From NCBI RefSeq assembly GCF_004769235.1, contig NZ_RQFG01000019.1, positions 124,001 through 188,000 of the forward strand: a DNA stretch of 64,000 bases, given 5' to 3'. This document shows, piece by piece, positions 7,980 to 17,097 of this stretch. Under the pieces are notes generated by a model. It ran no database searches. It saw only the letters and a list, made by a program, of their open reading frames with translations, and was not told the DNA's origin. Positions within the stretch are counted from its first letter, which is position 1. Every line of letters starts with the position of its first letter. The translations under genes were made by a program, and so were the position numbers. This DNA comes from Leptospira kanakyensis (GTDB taxonomy: Bacteria > Spirochaetota > Leptospiria > Leptospirales > Leptospiraceae).

Positions 7980-9061
7980 ATGTAGTAACAATTAATCAAA
8001 GAAGAATTGGAAAGGATTATCCTCCGTATATCATTGCTGAACTATCAGCAAACCATAACGGTAAAATAGAACGTGCATTAGAGACAATTCGATACGCAAA
8101 AGAAGCAGGTGCTGATGCAATCAAAATTCAAACTTATACTGCTGACACTATGACTATTGATTGTGATAAAGAAGATTTTCAGATCCATGGTGGACTTTGG
8201 GATGGATATAAGTTGTATGATCTTTATAAATGGGCAGAAACTCCTTTTGAATGGCATAAAGAAATCTTTGATTATGCAAAAAAAATTGGGATTACTTTGT
8301 TTTCGACTCCTTTTGATGAGACGGCTGTTGACTTACTCGAAGATTTAAACGCACCAGCTTATAAGGTTGCCTCGTTCGAAGCTACGGATCTACCTTTGAT
8401 TCGATATATCGCCTCTACTAAAAAACCAATGATCATGTCGACCGGTATGGCCAACTTAAATGAAATTGAAGAAATGGTCGAGGCAGCAAAGATTGCTGGC
8501 TGTAAGGATCTTATACTTTTGCATTGTATTAGTAGTTATCCAGCTCCGGTCGATCAGTCAAATCTTCTTACGATTCCAGACATGAGAGAAAAGTTTGGAG
8601 TGCAAGTTGGGTTATCGGATCATACAATTACGAATACTGCATCGATCGCATCTGTTGTCTTAGGTGCCACTGTAATTGAGAAGCACTTTATTTTGGATAG
8701 GGCAGACAAAGGGCCGGATTCAGAATTTTCGATTACACCTGAGGAATTAAGATTACTCTGTCGTGATGCCAAGGATGCTTGGCTTTCGTTAGGTTTAGCA
8801 GGGTATGAACGAAAACCTGCAGAAGAGGCCAATGCCAAATTTAGACGATCTTTGTATTTTGTAGAGGAATTAAAAGCAGGTCAAGTGATTGAAAAACACC
8901 ACATCCGACGAATCAGGCCTGGGTTTGGATTGCCTCCCAAATTCGAAATGGATGTAATTGGTAAAAAGGCCAAGGTGAATATAGAAATAGGAACCCCTGT
9001 TAAATGGGAAATGTTAGATACTATTAATAAGCATCATTCTGATATTTTTAAAAACTCATGA
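7976..9061 (+). CDS. pseI: Nonulosonic acid synthase (PseI/NeuB family)
   Basis: Condenses phosphoenolpyruvate with the six-carbon sugar released by PseG to make the nine-carbon acid. The N-terminal NeuB TIM barrel shows YIIAELSANHNG, IKIQTYTADT, STGMANL and GLSDHT; a C-terminal SAF (antifreeze-like) domain begins near RRSLYFVEELKAG. The 361 aa length is standard. The start overlaps the formyltransferase stop (ATGA). Cluster context favours PseI over LegI or NeuB; substrate specificity is not provable by eye. Confidence 0.88.
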   Translation: MNVVTINQRRIGKDYPPYIIAELSANHNGKIERALETIRYAKEAGADAIKIQTYTADTMTIDCDKEDFQIHGGLWDGYKLYDLYKWAETPFEWHKEIFDYAKKIGITLFSTPFDETAVDLLEDLNAPAYKVASFEATDLPLIRYIASTKKPMIMSTGMANLNEIEEMVEAAKIAGCKDLILLHCISSYPAPVDQSNLLTIPDMREKFGVQVGLSDHTITNTASIASVVLGATVIEKHFILDRADKGPDSEFSITPEELRLLCRDAKDAWLSLGLAGYERKPAEEANAKFRRSLYFVEELKAGQVIEKHHIRRIRPGFGLPPKFEMDVIGKKAKVNIEIGTPVKWEMLDTINKHHSDIFKNS

Positions 9062-9085
9062 GGATGTAATTGGAGATTCAACAGA

Positions 9086-9592
9086 ATGAAAGCGAGACTA
9101 CGAAATATTATGCGACCGATAGTCCGGTTCTTTTTATATTATTTCTATGAAACTTCATATACAGTTGGCGGAAATGGAAAGGTCTATCTTGGTGAAAAAG
9201 TTGCAACTGCGAATACAATCTTTAACGTATCTAGTGGCTCCATTTACGTTGGAAATAGAACAATTTTTAGCAATAACGTAATGGTTATCACTGGGCGTCA
9301 TCTTTTTTACGATGGAAAACGCGCATCTTTATTACCAGGTGGGAATAGTGAGTCCTGGGGAGGCGGCCCTGAAGAGGTGCCCGAGTCTGGGTATGATATA
9401 CGTATCGGTGATAGTTGTTGGATTGCTGCCGGCGCAATCATTTCCGGCGGTGTAACAATTGGTAATGGAGTGATTGTGGCAGCTAACGCAGTTGTTACGA
9501 AGAATGTGCCTGACTTTGCTATTGTGGCTGGAGTTCCGGCAAAAAAAATTGGGGATACGAGAAAAACAAAAGGAAAACTAAATGTCAAATAA
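9086..9592 (+). CDS. Hexapeptide-repeat acyltransferase
   Basis: Left-handed beta-helix acyltransferase of the NeuD/WbbJ type, predicted to add an acetyl (or other acyl) group from acyl-CoA to a sugar. Hexapeptide turns are visible in [18 protein letters not shown] and [15 protein letters not shown], ending in the common [16 protein letters not shown] ribosome site precedes the ATG. It overlaps the next gene by 11 bases. Position right after pseI suggests O- or N-acetylation of the nonulosonic acid, though it could act on another sugar of the repeat unit. Confidence 0.75.
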   Translation: MKARLRNIMRPIVRFFLYYFYETSYTVGGNGKVYLGEKVATANTIFNVSSGSIYVGNRTIFSNNVMVITGRHLFYDGKRASLLPGGNSESWGGGPEEVPESGYDIRIGDSCWIAAGAIISGGVTIGNGVIVAANAVVTKNVPDFAIVAGVPAKKIGDTRKTKGKLNVK

Positions 9593-10823
9593 GATCAGCG
9601 AAATCACAGCTTGTAGAATCAGCGGAAGTAAAAATTTAATTTCGGTTTTAAATTTAGGAAATCAAACCCTTACGGGTGTATTTCCTAAATCTAAGGACGA
9701 AGTGATCACATCAGGTCCCTTAGAATTAGTTCTCTCACCGGAAAGTGGTCTCCTTCAATTAAGGCATTCTTACGATTTAGACGAAATGTATGGAATGAAC
9801 TATGGATATAGGTCTGGGTTAAACCAATCTATGGTAAAACATTTGCAGCAAAAAATTGATTTTTTGGTTAGGCTGAATCCATTGTCATCGGGTGACATTG
9901 TTCTAGACATCGGCAGTAATGATGCTACTACTCTAAAATCCTACAAAACTTTAGGAATCAAGAGGATAGGGATAGATCCTACAGGAAAGAAATTTTCTGA
10001 GTATTATACAGATGGCATAGAGCTTGTACCTGATTTTTTTACGAAAGATAACTTTAGAAAGATTTTTCCGAAACAAAATGCGAAGATAATTACTTCGATC
10101 GCAATGTTTTATGATTTAGAATCACCTAAGAAATTTGTTTCAGACATTTATGATGTTTTGGCACCAGATGGTATTTGGCATTTTGAACAAAGTTACATGC
10201 CTACTATGCTTCGTATGAATGCGTATGATACAGTTTGTCACGAACATCTAGAGTATTATTCATTAAGCGTAGTTAAAAAATTACTTAATGAATGTGGCTT
10301 AAAGGTTATTGATGTTCAAATGAATTCTGTCAATGGTGGTAGTTTTGCTGTTACTGCGGCAAAAAAAGAATCGCAACTTAAATCAAATGACGCCGTAATT
10401 AATTGGATGTTAGACCAAGAAGACCGGATGGGATTACATACACCATCTCCATACAGAAAGTTTGAAGAAAGAGTATTTCAACATAAGGAAAATTTGACAA
10501 GTTTAATTAAAGCGCTAGTATCTGACGGAAAAAAAGTTTTTGGATATGGAGCATCAACAAAAGGAAATGTGCTTTTGCAGTTCTGTCAATTCACTGAAAA
10601 AGATATTCCATATATTGCGGAAGTGAACCCAAATAAATTTGGATCTTATACTCCTGGTACTTTAATTCCAATCGTTTCGGAGTCGGAAGCGAAAGCTATG
10701 AAGCCAGATTATATGTTAGTATTACCTTGGCATTTTAGAGATTCAATTATTGCTAGAGAACAAGAGTATCTTGCTAGTGGTGGTAAACTTATTTTCCCTC
10801 TTCCTGAGATTGAAATTGTTTAG
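9582..10823 (+). CDS. C-methyltransferase-like SAM enzyme with degenerate zinc site
   Basis: Architecture of TylC3/NovU-type sugar C-methyltransferases: an N-terminal putative zinc-binding region, a Rossmann SAM domain with VLDIGSND near residue 107, and a C-terminal domain with [15 protein letters not shown]. In this family the N-terminal region has two CxxC pairs. Here only C11 remains: the text reads CRIS and SPESGLLQL, with serines at residues 14, 52 and 55. Zinc binding is therefore doubtful. It may methylate a keto-sugar nucleotide made by the SDR next to it; the substrate is unknown. Confidence 0.75.
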   Translation: MSNKISEITACRISGSKNLISVLNLGNQTLTGVFPKSKDEVITSGPLELVLSPESGLLQLRHSYDLDEMYGMNYGYRSGLNQSMVKHLQQKIDFLVRLNPLSSGDIVLDIGSNDATTLKSYKTLGIKRIGIDPTGKKFSEYYTDGIELVPDFFTKDNFRKIFPKQNAKIITSIAMFYDLESPKKFVSDIYDVLAPDGIWHFEQSYMPTMLRMNAYDTVCHEHLEYYSLSVVKKLLNECGLKVIDVQMNSVNGGSFAVTAAKKESQLKSNDAVINWMLDQEDRMGLHTPSPYRKFEERVFQHKENLTSLIKALVSDGKKVFGYGASTKGNVLLQFCQFTEKDIPYIAEVNPNKFGSYTPGTLIPIVSESEAKAMKPDYMLVLPWHFRDSIIAREQEYLASGGKLIFPLPEIEIV

Positions 10824-10829
10824 TAAATA

Positions 10830-11789
10830 ATGCGAGTTTTAGTTATTGGTCATTCTGGACAGGACGGAAAGCTTCTAGTCGAAGATTTAAGAAATGCAGA
10901 TCACTCTATATTTGGGTTTTCTGGAAAATCCTATTTCTCATCTGAAGAAATTAAACTTTCAGTTCAGCCAAAATTGGAAGACATTGAATCACTTAAATAT
11001 CTTTTAAAAGTATTTAAGCCAGATCAAATATATTATCTTGCAGCATATAATAAATCAGCAGAAGAAAAAGATTTAGAAGATATCCAAGAAGATTTTCTGA
11101 AGTATCAGCTAGTAAATTCAACGGGTTTGTTGAATGTTCTTGTTGCCATGAAGGAAGAATTGCCAAAAACACGTTTATTTTATGCTTCTTCTTCATTAAT
11201 ATATTCTGGCGAAGGTGATGTCCCCTTAGATGAAAGTTCTCCTATGATCCCGAACGGTTTTTATGGAATAACAAAGGCTGAGGGAGTATGGATAGCAGAG
11301 TATTTCCGTAAAGTTTATGGATTGTTTGTCTCTGTTGGAATTCTTTTCAATCATGAGTCAGGTTATAGAAAAGAATCATTTTTAACTCAAAAAATAATCC
11401 GTGGAGCAATTCGTATTGCTTCCGGATCCAATGAAAAATTAATTCTGGGTGATTTAGATGCGAGAGTCGATTGGAGTTATGCATTCGATTTTATTGAGGC
11501 ATTTCAAAAGATCCTGAGTTGCAACGAACCCGACACTTATATTGTTGCAAGTGGGGAGAGCCATTCTGTTGCTGAGTTCGCAGAACAAACCTTTGCTTTT
11601 TTTAACTTAAATGCTTCTGATTACTTGTTAGAAAATAAACAATTGTTAAATAGGAAGTCTACGTTAAGAGTGGGTAATCCATCAAAGTTAATTACTAAAA
11701 CTGGCTGGAAAAGGTCGATTGATTTTAAAACTTTCGTTCAACAGTTGATAAAAGACACTCTAGTTGAGTTAGAGAGGAAACAAACTTAG
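10830..11789 (+). CDS. GDP-mannose 4,6-dehydratase-like SDR
   Basis: Extended short-chain dehydrogenase. The NAD(P) loop GHSGQDG (residues 7-13) and a late ASGESHSVAEF segment match the GDP-mannose 4,6-dehydratase/reductase subgroup. The catalytic YxxxK is YGITK in GFYGITKAEG, with a serine-rich YASSS before it. At 319 aa it is a little shorter than Gmd. It sits between a C-methyltransferase-like gene and a glycosyltransferase, so it probably prepares a 6-deoxy or branched sugar. The nucleotide carrier cannot be stated. Confidence 0.75.
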   Translation: MRVLVIGHSGQDGKLLVEDLRNADHSIFGFSGKSYFSSEEIKLSVQPKLEDIESLKYLLKVFKPDQIYYLAAYNKSAEEKDLEDIQEDFLKYQLVNSTGLLNVLVAMKEELPKTRLFYASSSLIYSGEGDVPLDESSPMIPNGFYGITKAEGVWIAEYFRKVYGLFVSVGILFNHESGYRKESFLTQKIIRGAIRIASGSNEKLILGDLDARVDWSYAFDFIEAFQKILSCNEPDTYIVASGESHSVAEFAEQTFAFFNLNASDYLLENKQLLNRKSTLRVGNPSKLITKTGWKRSIDFKTFVQQLIKDTLVELERKQT

Positions 11790-11791
11790 GT

Positions 11792-12928
11792 ATGGTAAAA
11801 TCGTTTTTTTTTGATTATTTAATTCCGAGGATAGGACTTCCTATATACTGGCTTGTAAAACTATTTTTTTTACCTTATTACGCTGTATTTTGTTTTAAAT
11901 ATAAAAAGAATAGAAAAGAAAAATCTGTTTTGGTTTTGGAAGCTGGTGTGACCGGTTGGCAGTCAATTGAGTTTAAAGAATTGTATCAAACAGCTTCCGA
12001 GTTTTTAGGAAAAGATTCAGTTGTAAAAGTTGAGATTAGTAAAGACCTAGATTATGTAAGTCAAATAAAGTCGACTATCTTAGAACATAGACCAACTCAT
12101 TATTTTTATGACCCTCGCACAGGTAGCCAATCTTGGTTTGAGGGTTTTATACAATCCTTGCGTGTACTTCGTCTTTTTTTGCGACATGGTATTATCCCTA
12201 TTGTTTTGCTGACTGATTTTTCTTATCGTACATGGCGAATTCAATCAATCGTTGTATCTACCTTTCGTGGATGTGTAATTAGTTTTTTAGCATTTAAAGA
12301 AGGCTATCCACTGTTTCCGCATAGTAGGGTTACGTCTCCAGCACTAATGCCGCTTTCAAAAGCAACTTTTGATACTTTTGAAGGTTTTAAAATAAAATCT
12401 AAGCCTAAAGGCAAAGAAACAAATGCTCAGGTGAAATTTATTGGTTCCTTGTATGAGCCAAGAACATCTTTTTTAAATGCAGTTAAAGATCTTCTACACA
12501 AAAGGAAAATTGAGTTAGAAATACGAGGACGGGTACCGGGCGAGCCAAGGCGAAGTGACGAAGAATATTGGTCTGTATTAGGTACAACGCCGATTATTTT
12601 AACAACTGCCCAACAAATTGATATAGCATTGAATGATTGGAAATGGATTCAACAACTTACATATCGTTATCTGGAAGCAATGGCTGTTGGAACGCTGTTA
12701 ATTGCCCCTGAAGTTCCAGGAATGAGAAGGTTTTTTATTCCTGGCGTACATTTTGTAAGTTATGATACAGAAGAAGATGCGGCAAATAAAATTGAATACT
12801 ATATTCATAATCCGAAAGAACGAAAGCTTTTATCGGAAAAAGGGGCCGAAAAGGCGGAGCATTTAATAAAAAGTAATATTTATTGGCTTCTGATCGATAG
12901 TCTCTTGGGTTCAGACTCATTAACATAG
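11792..12928 (+). CDS. GT-B glycosyltransferase (group 1 / CgeB-like)
   Basis: The C-terminal half shows a typical donor-binding GT-B segment: YLEAMAVGTLLIAPEVPG, then a pattern resembling a hydrophobic strand plus acidic residues and the closing helix NPKERKLLSEKG. The N-terminus has a hydrophobic stretch (about residues 8-35) that may attach it to the inner membrane. The specific sugar and acceptor are not recognisable. It follows the SDR by two bases and precedes the LIC12162-type transferase. Confidence 0.65.
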   Translation: MVKSFFFDYLIPRIGLPIYWLVKLFFLPYYAVFCFKYKKNRKEKSVLVLEAGVTGWQSIEFKELYQTASEFLGKDSVVKVEISKDLDYVSQIKSTILEHRPTHYFYDPRTGSQSWFEGFIQSLRVLRLFLRHGIIPIVLLTDFSYRTWRIQSIVVSTFRGCVISFLAFKEGYPLFPHSRVTSPALMPLSKATFDTFEGFKIKSKPKGKETNAQVKFIGSLYEPRTSFLNAVKDLLHKRKIELEIRGRVPGEPRRSDEEYWSVLGTTPIILTTAQQIDIALNDWKWIQQLTYRYLEAMAVGTLLIAPEVPGMRRFFIPGVHFVSYDTEEDAANKIEYYIHNPKERKLLSEKGAEKAEHLIKSNIYWLLIDSLLGSDSLT

Positions 12929-12943
12929 TTTATTATTGAACGA

Positions 12944-14722
12944 ATGAATTATCCTTATTTGGTTACAACTGCAATTGAGGAAACTTGGAGTTTTGATTCG
13001 CAGAATATATTTTTAGGCGAATGGTGTAAGAGATACGAGCGGCGGGAAATTTATGGTAAGCTTGATTATCAAGTGTTACCCTTTCATTGGCGAGATAGAG
13101 AAAAGTTATCTAGAGATTTTCACTATCTTAATGATTTAAAGGATCGCATTTTTTCTGAACTTATTCTCCGTTTTGATGAAATTCACCTAACAAACTTCAG
13201 TCCTCGCCAATGGCGGATAATTTTAGAACCATGGCTACTGACTTATATTTCTGTTTTATTTGATCGATGGGAAATTGTTCGAATGGCTTTTGAAGATAAA
13301 GACATTCAGTATAAAGTTGTTCGGTTAAATATTGTTAAGAATGCGCCTGAAGATTTTACTGAGTTTGGTGATGAGGTTAATACTGATAGCTGGAATCATG
13401 TGATTTTTAATCAAATACTCGATTTTGAATATGCTAATCAAGTGGTGTGGGAAAATCGAAGTTTTCAGGAGAAAAGTATTAAGACGTTGAGGCGAAGAGG
13501 GAAAAAAACAAACCTTCTTCTTTTCGTTGATAATTTACTTTCTTTTTTTGATCGAAAAGAGAAACCAATTCTCTTTTATCGAGCATATCTATCTCTTAAA
13601 CAACTGATCATTTTCCACCTTTTCTTTTTTCAAATCCCGAGGTTCTATGAAAATGAATTTGAGTTTACCGTTGATGTTGCGCTAAGTTCAAAGATGCGTG
13701 ATTTTGCTTTAAAAATTCCGTCTAAGAATAGATTTGAAGATTTTCTTTTTAAACAATTGGTTGAAAATATTCCAAAATCCTATCTTGAATCTTATTCGTT
13801 TCGATACGAAAGGACTAAAAAAAAATACAATCCAAAGATTATATTTACTGCCAATGCGCATTGGTCCAGTGATAATTTTAAAATCTGGGCTGCTTTAAAG
13901 AGTAAAACCAATCAGTCTAGATATATTTTAACTTCTCATGGAGGTGCTTTTCCGCCTCAGCTATCTGGTTTTGATAGGTTTCAATCAGAAGTAGCTGATA
14001 GTAATGTAACCTGGTATAAATCAAGTGAAGTTAAAGATATTCAGCTACCTGCGCTTAAATTATTGGGACGCAAAGCGAAATCCCTTAGTGAAAATTTTTC
14101 AATCATTGCTTTGCATAATCGAATTTCATATAGCTATAGGGCTGAATCTGCGCCTATGTCTTCGTTATCTTTAGATACGTTTGATTTAACTGTAGGTTTT
14201 ATTAACGCATTGAATAAAGATATTTTTGAATCCTTGCGAATCAAAGCCTATCCGACTAGTGGATGGGGACAAGATAACCGTTTCGACGAAATATATGGCT
14301 CTAATATATTGTATGGTTCTGAAAATAAGTTAACAGATATATTTGATATCTCAAAACTTATAATTTGCACATATCCACAAACTACTTTTGCAGAAGCAAT
14401 GGCTACTAGAAAGCCAACTATTCTTTTATATGATGCGAAAAATTGGGAATTTTCTGATTACACTTGCGAATTACTAAACGAAATGATGAATGCAAATATA
14501 GTTTTCCATGATCCAATTAAGGCTGCTCACCATATCAATTCAATAAAAGATAATATTGAACATTGGTGGGAAGATCCCATAACGAAGAAAGCTAGAGATG
14601 ATTTTTCTGATGTAGCATTAGGATACAGAAAGAATGAAAATCCACTTCTTAAATGGGTGTCATTTTTCAGGAACGAAATTAAAGTTTATGACAAAGAGAA
14701 AAATACCAAACTCTTTGATTAA
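12944..14722 (+). CDS. LIC12162-family putative transferase
   Basis: A 592-aa soluble protein whose opening (YLVTTAIEETW, FLGEWCKRYERR) matches what I know of the LIC12162 family (TIGR04331), named from a Leptospira protein and found in O-antigen regions. A later segment with ILTSHGGAFPP and YPQTTFAEAMATRKPTILLY looks like the donor half of a GT-B or polysaccharide transferase. The biochemical activity of the family is, to my knowledge, not established. It lies tightly packed between a GT and the 6-phosphogluconolactonase-like gene. Confidence 0.8.
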   Translation: MNYPYLVTTAIEETWSFDSQNIFLGEWCKRYERREIYGKLDYQVLPFHWRDREKLSRDFHYLNDLKDRIFSELILRFDEIHLTNFSPRQWRIILEPWLLTYISVLFDRWEIVRMAFEDKDIQYKVVRLNIVKNAPEDFTEFGDEVNTDSWNHVIFNQILDFEYANQVVWENRSFQEKSIKTLRRRGKKTNLLLFVDNLLSFFDRKEKPILFYRAYLSLKQLIIFHLFFFQIPRFYENEFEFTVDVALSSKMRDFALKIPSKNRFEDFLFKQLVENIPKSYLESYSFRYERTKKKYNPKIIFTANAHWSSDNFKIWAALKSKTNQSRYILTSHGGAFPPQLSGFDRFQSEVADSNVTWYKSSEVKDIQLPALKLLGRKAKSLSENFSIIALHNRISYSYRAESAPMSSLSLDTFDLTVGFINALNKDIFESLRIKAYPTSGWGQDNRFDEIYGSNILYGSENKLTDIFDISKLIICTYPQTTFAEAMATRKPTILLYDAKNWEFSDYTCELLNEMMNANIVFHDPIKAAHHINSIKDNIEHWWEDPITKKARDDFSDVALGYRKNENPLLKWVSFFRNEIKVYDKEKNTKLFD

Positions 14723-14724
14723 AG

Positions 14725-15375
14725 ATGGATTTACATTATTTCTCTATTTCCGCGATTATTCAGAAAATTGAATCATATTTGATTAAATATAATCAAGATA
14801 GTAGAATTCACATTTTGTTATCCGGCGGAAACACGCCACTTCCCATTTACAAAAGATTCGTCGATTTGAATATTCCTTGGGAAAAGGTAAATTTCTGGTT
14901 AGCAGATGAGCGCTCTTACCCCAAGGATCATCCAGAGAGAAACGAAACGATGGTCAAAGAAGCTTTGGGAACCGGAGTCATAGAATTGTCAGAATTTCAA
15001 TCTTTTTCTTCAGACAATCCAGAAGATATGGCTAAAGAATATGAAGCAAAACTAGTAAGTGTATCTATATTCCATTTGGCAATATTGGGTATTGGTGAAG
15101 ATGGGCATACTGCTAGTTTATTTCCAGGAAATAAGTTAGGGGAATCTGACTCTGAAGCTAATGTTATTCCTGTTTTTAATTCTCCGAAAGCTCCTTCAGA
15201 GAGAGTATCTCTTTCAATTAAAAGAATCAATGATTCCAAACATATTTTGTTTCTAGTTTCAGGAGATTCAAAACAAAAAATTGTGGATAGAGTTTTAAAG
15301 GGAGATGATCTTCCTGCAGCTAGAGTGAGTGGCCGTAAAACCACAGAAATATTGTATTTAAGGGAAAATCAATGA
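14725..15375 (+). CDS. 6-phosphogluconolactonase-like protein
   Basis: Member of the Pgl/NagB sugar-phosphate fold. Motifs are LSGGNTPLPIY (residues 32-42), LADERSYPKDHPERN and the strongly conserved GIGEDGHTASLFPG (about 122-135). The 216 aa length fits bacterial 6-phosphogluconolactonase (Pgl/DevB). It overlaps the SDR downstream by four bases and starts two bases after the LIC12162 gene. No other pentose-phosphate gene is near, so a role in making an unusual O-antigen sugar is more likely than central metabolism. The actual lactone or phosphosugar is unknown. Confidence 0.78.
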   Translation: MDLHYFSISAIIQKIESYLIKYNQDSRIHILLSGGNTPLPIYKRFVDLNIPWEKVNFWLADERSYPKDHPERNETMVKEALGTGVIELSEFQSFSSDNPEDMAKEYEAKLVSVSIFHLAILGIGEDGHTASLFPGNKLGESDSEANVIPVFNSPKAPSERVSLSIKRINDSKHILFLVSGDSKQKIVDRVLKGDDLPAARVSGRKTTEILYLRENQ

Positions 15376-16244
15376 AGGTATTAGTATTTGGTGGATCAGG
15401 TTTTCTCGGATCTCACGTAGCAGACGCTTTAGCAGATGCAGGACATGAAGTAACCATTTTCGATTTAGTAAAATCGTATTGGTTGCGTTCTGATCAGACA
15501 TTTGTTTCTGGCGATTTATTAGATGAAAAGATTGTTTCCGAAATCGTTTCTGGCTTTGATATAGTTTATAATTTTGCAGCACTTGCAGATTTAAACCAAG
15601 CTTTAGATAAGCCAGTTGATACAATTCGTATCAATGTACTCGGAAATACTTATATTCTGGAAGCTTGTAGGAAACATAAGGTAAAACGATTCATATATGC
15701 AAGTACTGTGTATGTATATAGTCGTGAAGGTGGCTTCTACAGGTGCAGTAAACAAGCGTCAGAAAGTTATATCGAGGAATATCAAAAATGTTTTGGCTTG
15801 GATTTTACGATTCTTCGATATGGCTCTTTATATGGCCCAAGATCCGATGAATCAAATGGACTCTATCGTATTGTAAAATCTGCTTTAGAAACAGGGCGGA
15901 TTACTTATGAAGGAAGCGCTGACAGTTTAAGAGAATACATCCATGTTGAAGATGCTGCCAAGGCAAGTGTTATAGCAATGGGAGATGAGTTTAAAAACCA
16001 AAGTGTAGTTTTAACAGGGCAAGAACCTATGAGAGTCATCGAACTTCTTAAGATGCTTGCAGAAATCCTCGGAAGGCCCGATTCAATAGAATTTTTAGAA
16101 GGCGATCAAGTTGGGCATTATGTGAGAACACCTTATGCTTATCAACCAAAGTTAGGAAGAAAATACATTCCTCCCATGCATGTGGATCTTGGCCAGGGTT
16201 TGTTACAATTGATTGATGAAGTTAGACATATTGCAAATGAATAG
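15372..16244 (+). CDS. NAD-dependent sugar epimerase/dehydratase (SDR)
   Basis: Extended SDR of 290 aa with the NAD loop GGSGFLG (residues 7-13), a serine in YASTVYVYS and the catalytic YxxxK as YRCSK in GFYRCSKQASE. The LREYIHVEDAAKA segment is typical of nucleotide-sugar epimerases and dehydratases. It overlaps the Pgl-like gene upstream (ATGA). The reaction could be 4-epimerisation, dehydration or reduction; the sequence does not decide. It belongs to the uncharacterised module that runs to about 21.5 kb. Confidence 0.75.
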   Translation: MKVLVFGGSGFLGSHVADALADAGHEVTIFDLVKSYWLRSDQTFVSGDLLDEKIVSEIVSGFDIVYNFAALADLNQALDKPVDTIRINVLGNTYILEACRKHKVKRFIYASTVYVYSREGGFYRCSKQASESYIEEYQKCFGLDFTILRYGSLYGPRSDESNGLYRIVKSALETGRITYEGSADSLREYIHVEDAAKASVIAMGDEFKNQSVVLTGQEPMRVIELLKMLAEILGRPDSIEFLEGDQVGHYVRTPYAYQPKLGRKYIPPMHVDLGQGLLQLIDEVRHIANE

Positions 16245-16257
16245 AGTTGGAGGAAGC

Positions 16258-17097
16258 GTGAAGAGAATTATTTTGGAATTTATTCGTAGGGTTTTAAAGA
16301 TAGTCTATAGTGTATTATTACGCTTTAGAATTGGACGAGAGTTTTTCGATATAATTATGAAAGGCTCTTGGCAAGAAGTTTTGTCTGTAAATCATAACGG
16401 CATAAATTTTCAATTTGCCGTTCCTGATTCACTTAATAAGTATCGTGCTGTTACTTTTTCTGAGAAAGAGCCTGAAACTTTGGAATGGATTGATGGGATT
16501 GCAAAGGGGTCTGTTCTTTGGGATATTGGCGCAAACGTCGGTTTATATTCATGTTATGCGGCGAAAGCTCGAAATTGTAAAGTTTTTTCATTTGAACCCT
16601 CTGTTTTTAATTTAGAATTATTATCGAGGAATATTTTTGTAAATGGATTGTCGGATAAGATCGTTGTACTGCCAATTCCTCTATCAGACAAACTCTCAAT
16701 AAGTAAATTAAATTTGACAAGCACTGATTGGGGGGGGGCTCTATCTACATTTGGAAAAGAATACGGTCACGATGGAAAAGCTTTAAAGAAAACATTTGAA
16801 TACCAACTAGTGGGACTATCTATTGATGAGGTAATCAAATTTTTAAAAATTCCAGCACCTGATTATATTAAAATGGATGTAGATGGAATTGAGCAGTTGA
16901 TACTAGCTGGTGCTAAGTCAACTTTAAAAAATGTAAAAAGTGTTAGTATTGAGATAAATGAAGATTTTATCGAGCAGCGACGGAATAGTGAGAAAATATT
17001 AGCTTCTTCTGGATTAAAATTCAAAGAGAAGCGACATGCTGAAATGTTCAATAATAGTATTTTTAAAAATACATATAATCAAGTTTGGGTTAGGTAA
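16258..17097 (+). CDS. FkbM-family methyltransferase
   Basis: SAM-dependent O-methyltransferase of the FkbM type, common in surface glycan loci. The SAM motif is VLWDIGANVGLYS, followed by an acidic strand end VFSFEPS and later IKMDVDGIEQLIL. I chose the GTG at 16258 because GGAGG stands four bases upstream; an in-frame ATG at 16237, inside the end of the SDR gene, is an alternative. The gene contains a run of nine G (16730-16738) coding for WGG, a possible slippage site. The acceptor hydroxyl is unknown. Confidence 0.78.
   Translation: MKRIILEFIRRVLKIVYSVLLRFRIGREFFDIIMKGSWQEVLSVNHNGINFQFAVPDSLNKYRAVTFSEKEPETLEWIDGIAKGSVLWDIGANVGLYSCYAAKARNCKVFSFEPSVFNLELLSRNIFVNGLSDKIVVLPIPLSDKLSISKLNLTSTDWGGALSTFGKEYGHDGKALKKTFEYQLVGLSIDEVIKFLKIPAPDYIKMDVDGIEQLILAGAKSTLKNVKSVSIEINEDFIEQRRNSEKILASSGLKFKEKRHAEMFNNSIFKNTYNQVWVR
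16730..16738 (+). repeat. G9 homopolymer inside the FkbM gene
   Basis: Nine consecutive G in the frame TGG GGG GGG GCT (Trp-Gly-Gly-Ala). This is the longest G run I noticed in the window, which is strongly AT-rich. A change of one base would shift the frame about half-way through the methyltransferase, so the tract could allow on/off switching of methylation. Confidence 0.7.

Noticed and set aside
14725..15375. Housekeeping 6-phosphogluconolactonase of the pentose-phosphate pathway
   Set aside because: The motifs fit, but no zwf or gnd is near and the gene overlaps a sugar SDR within an O-antigen operon.
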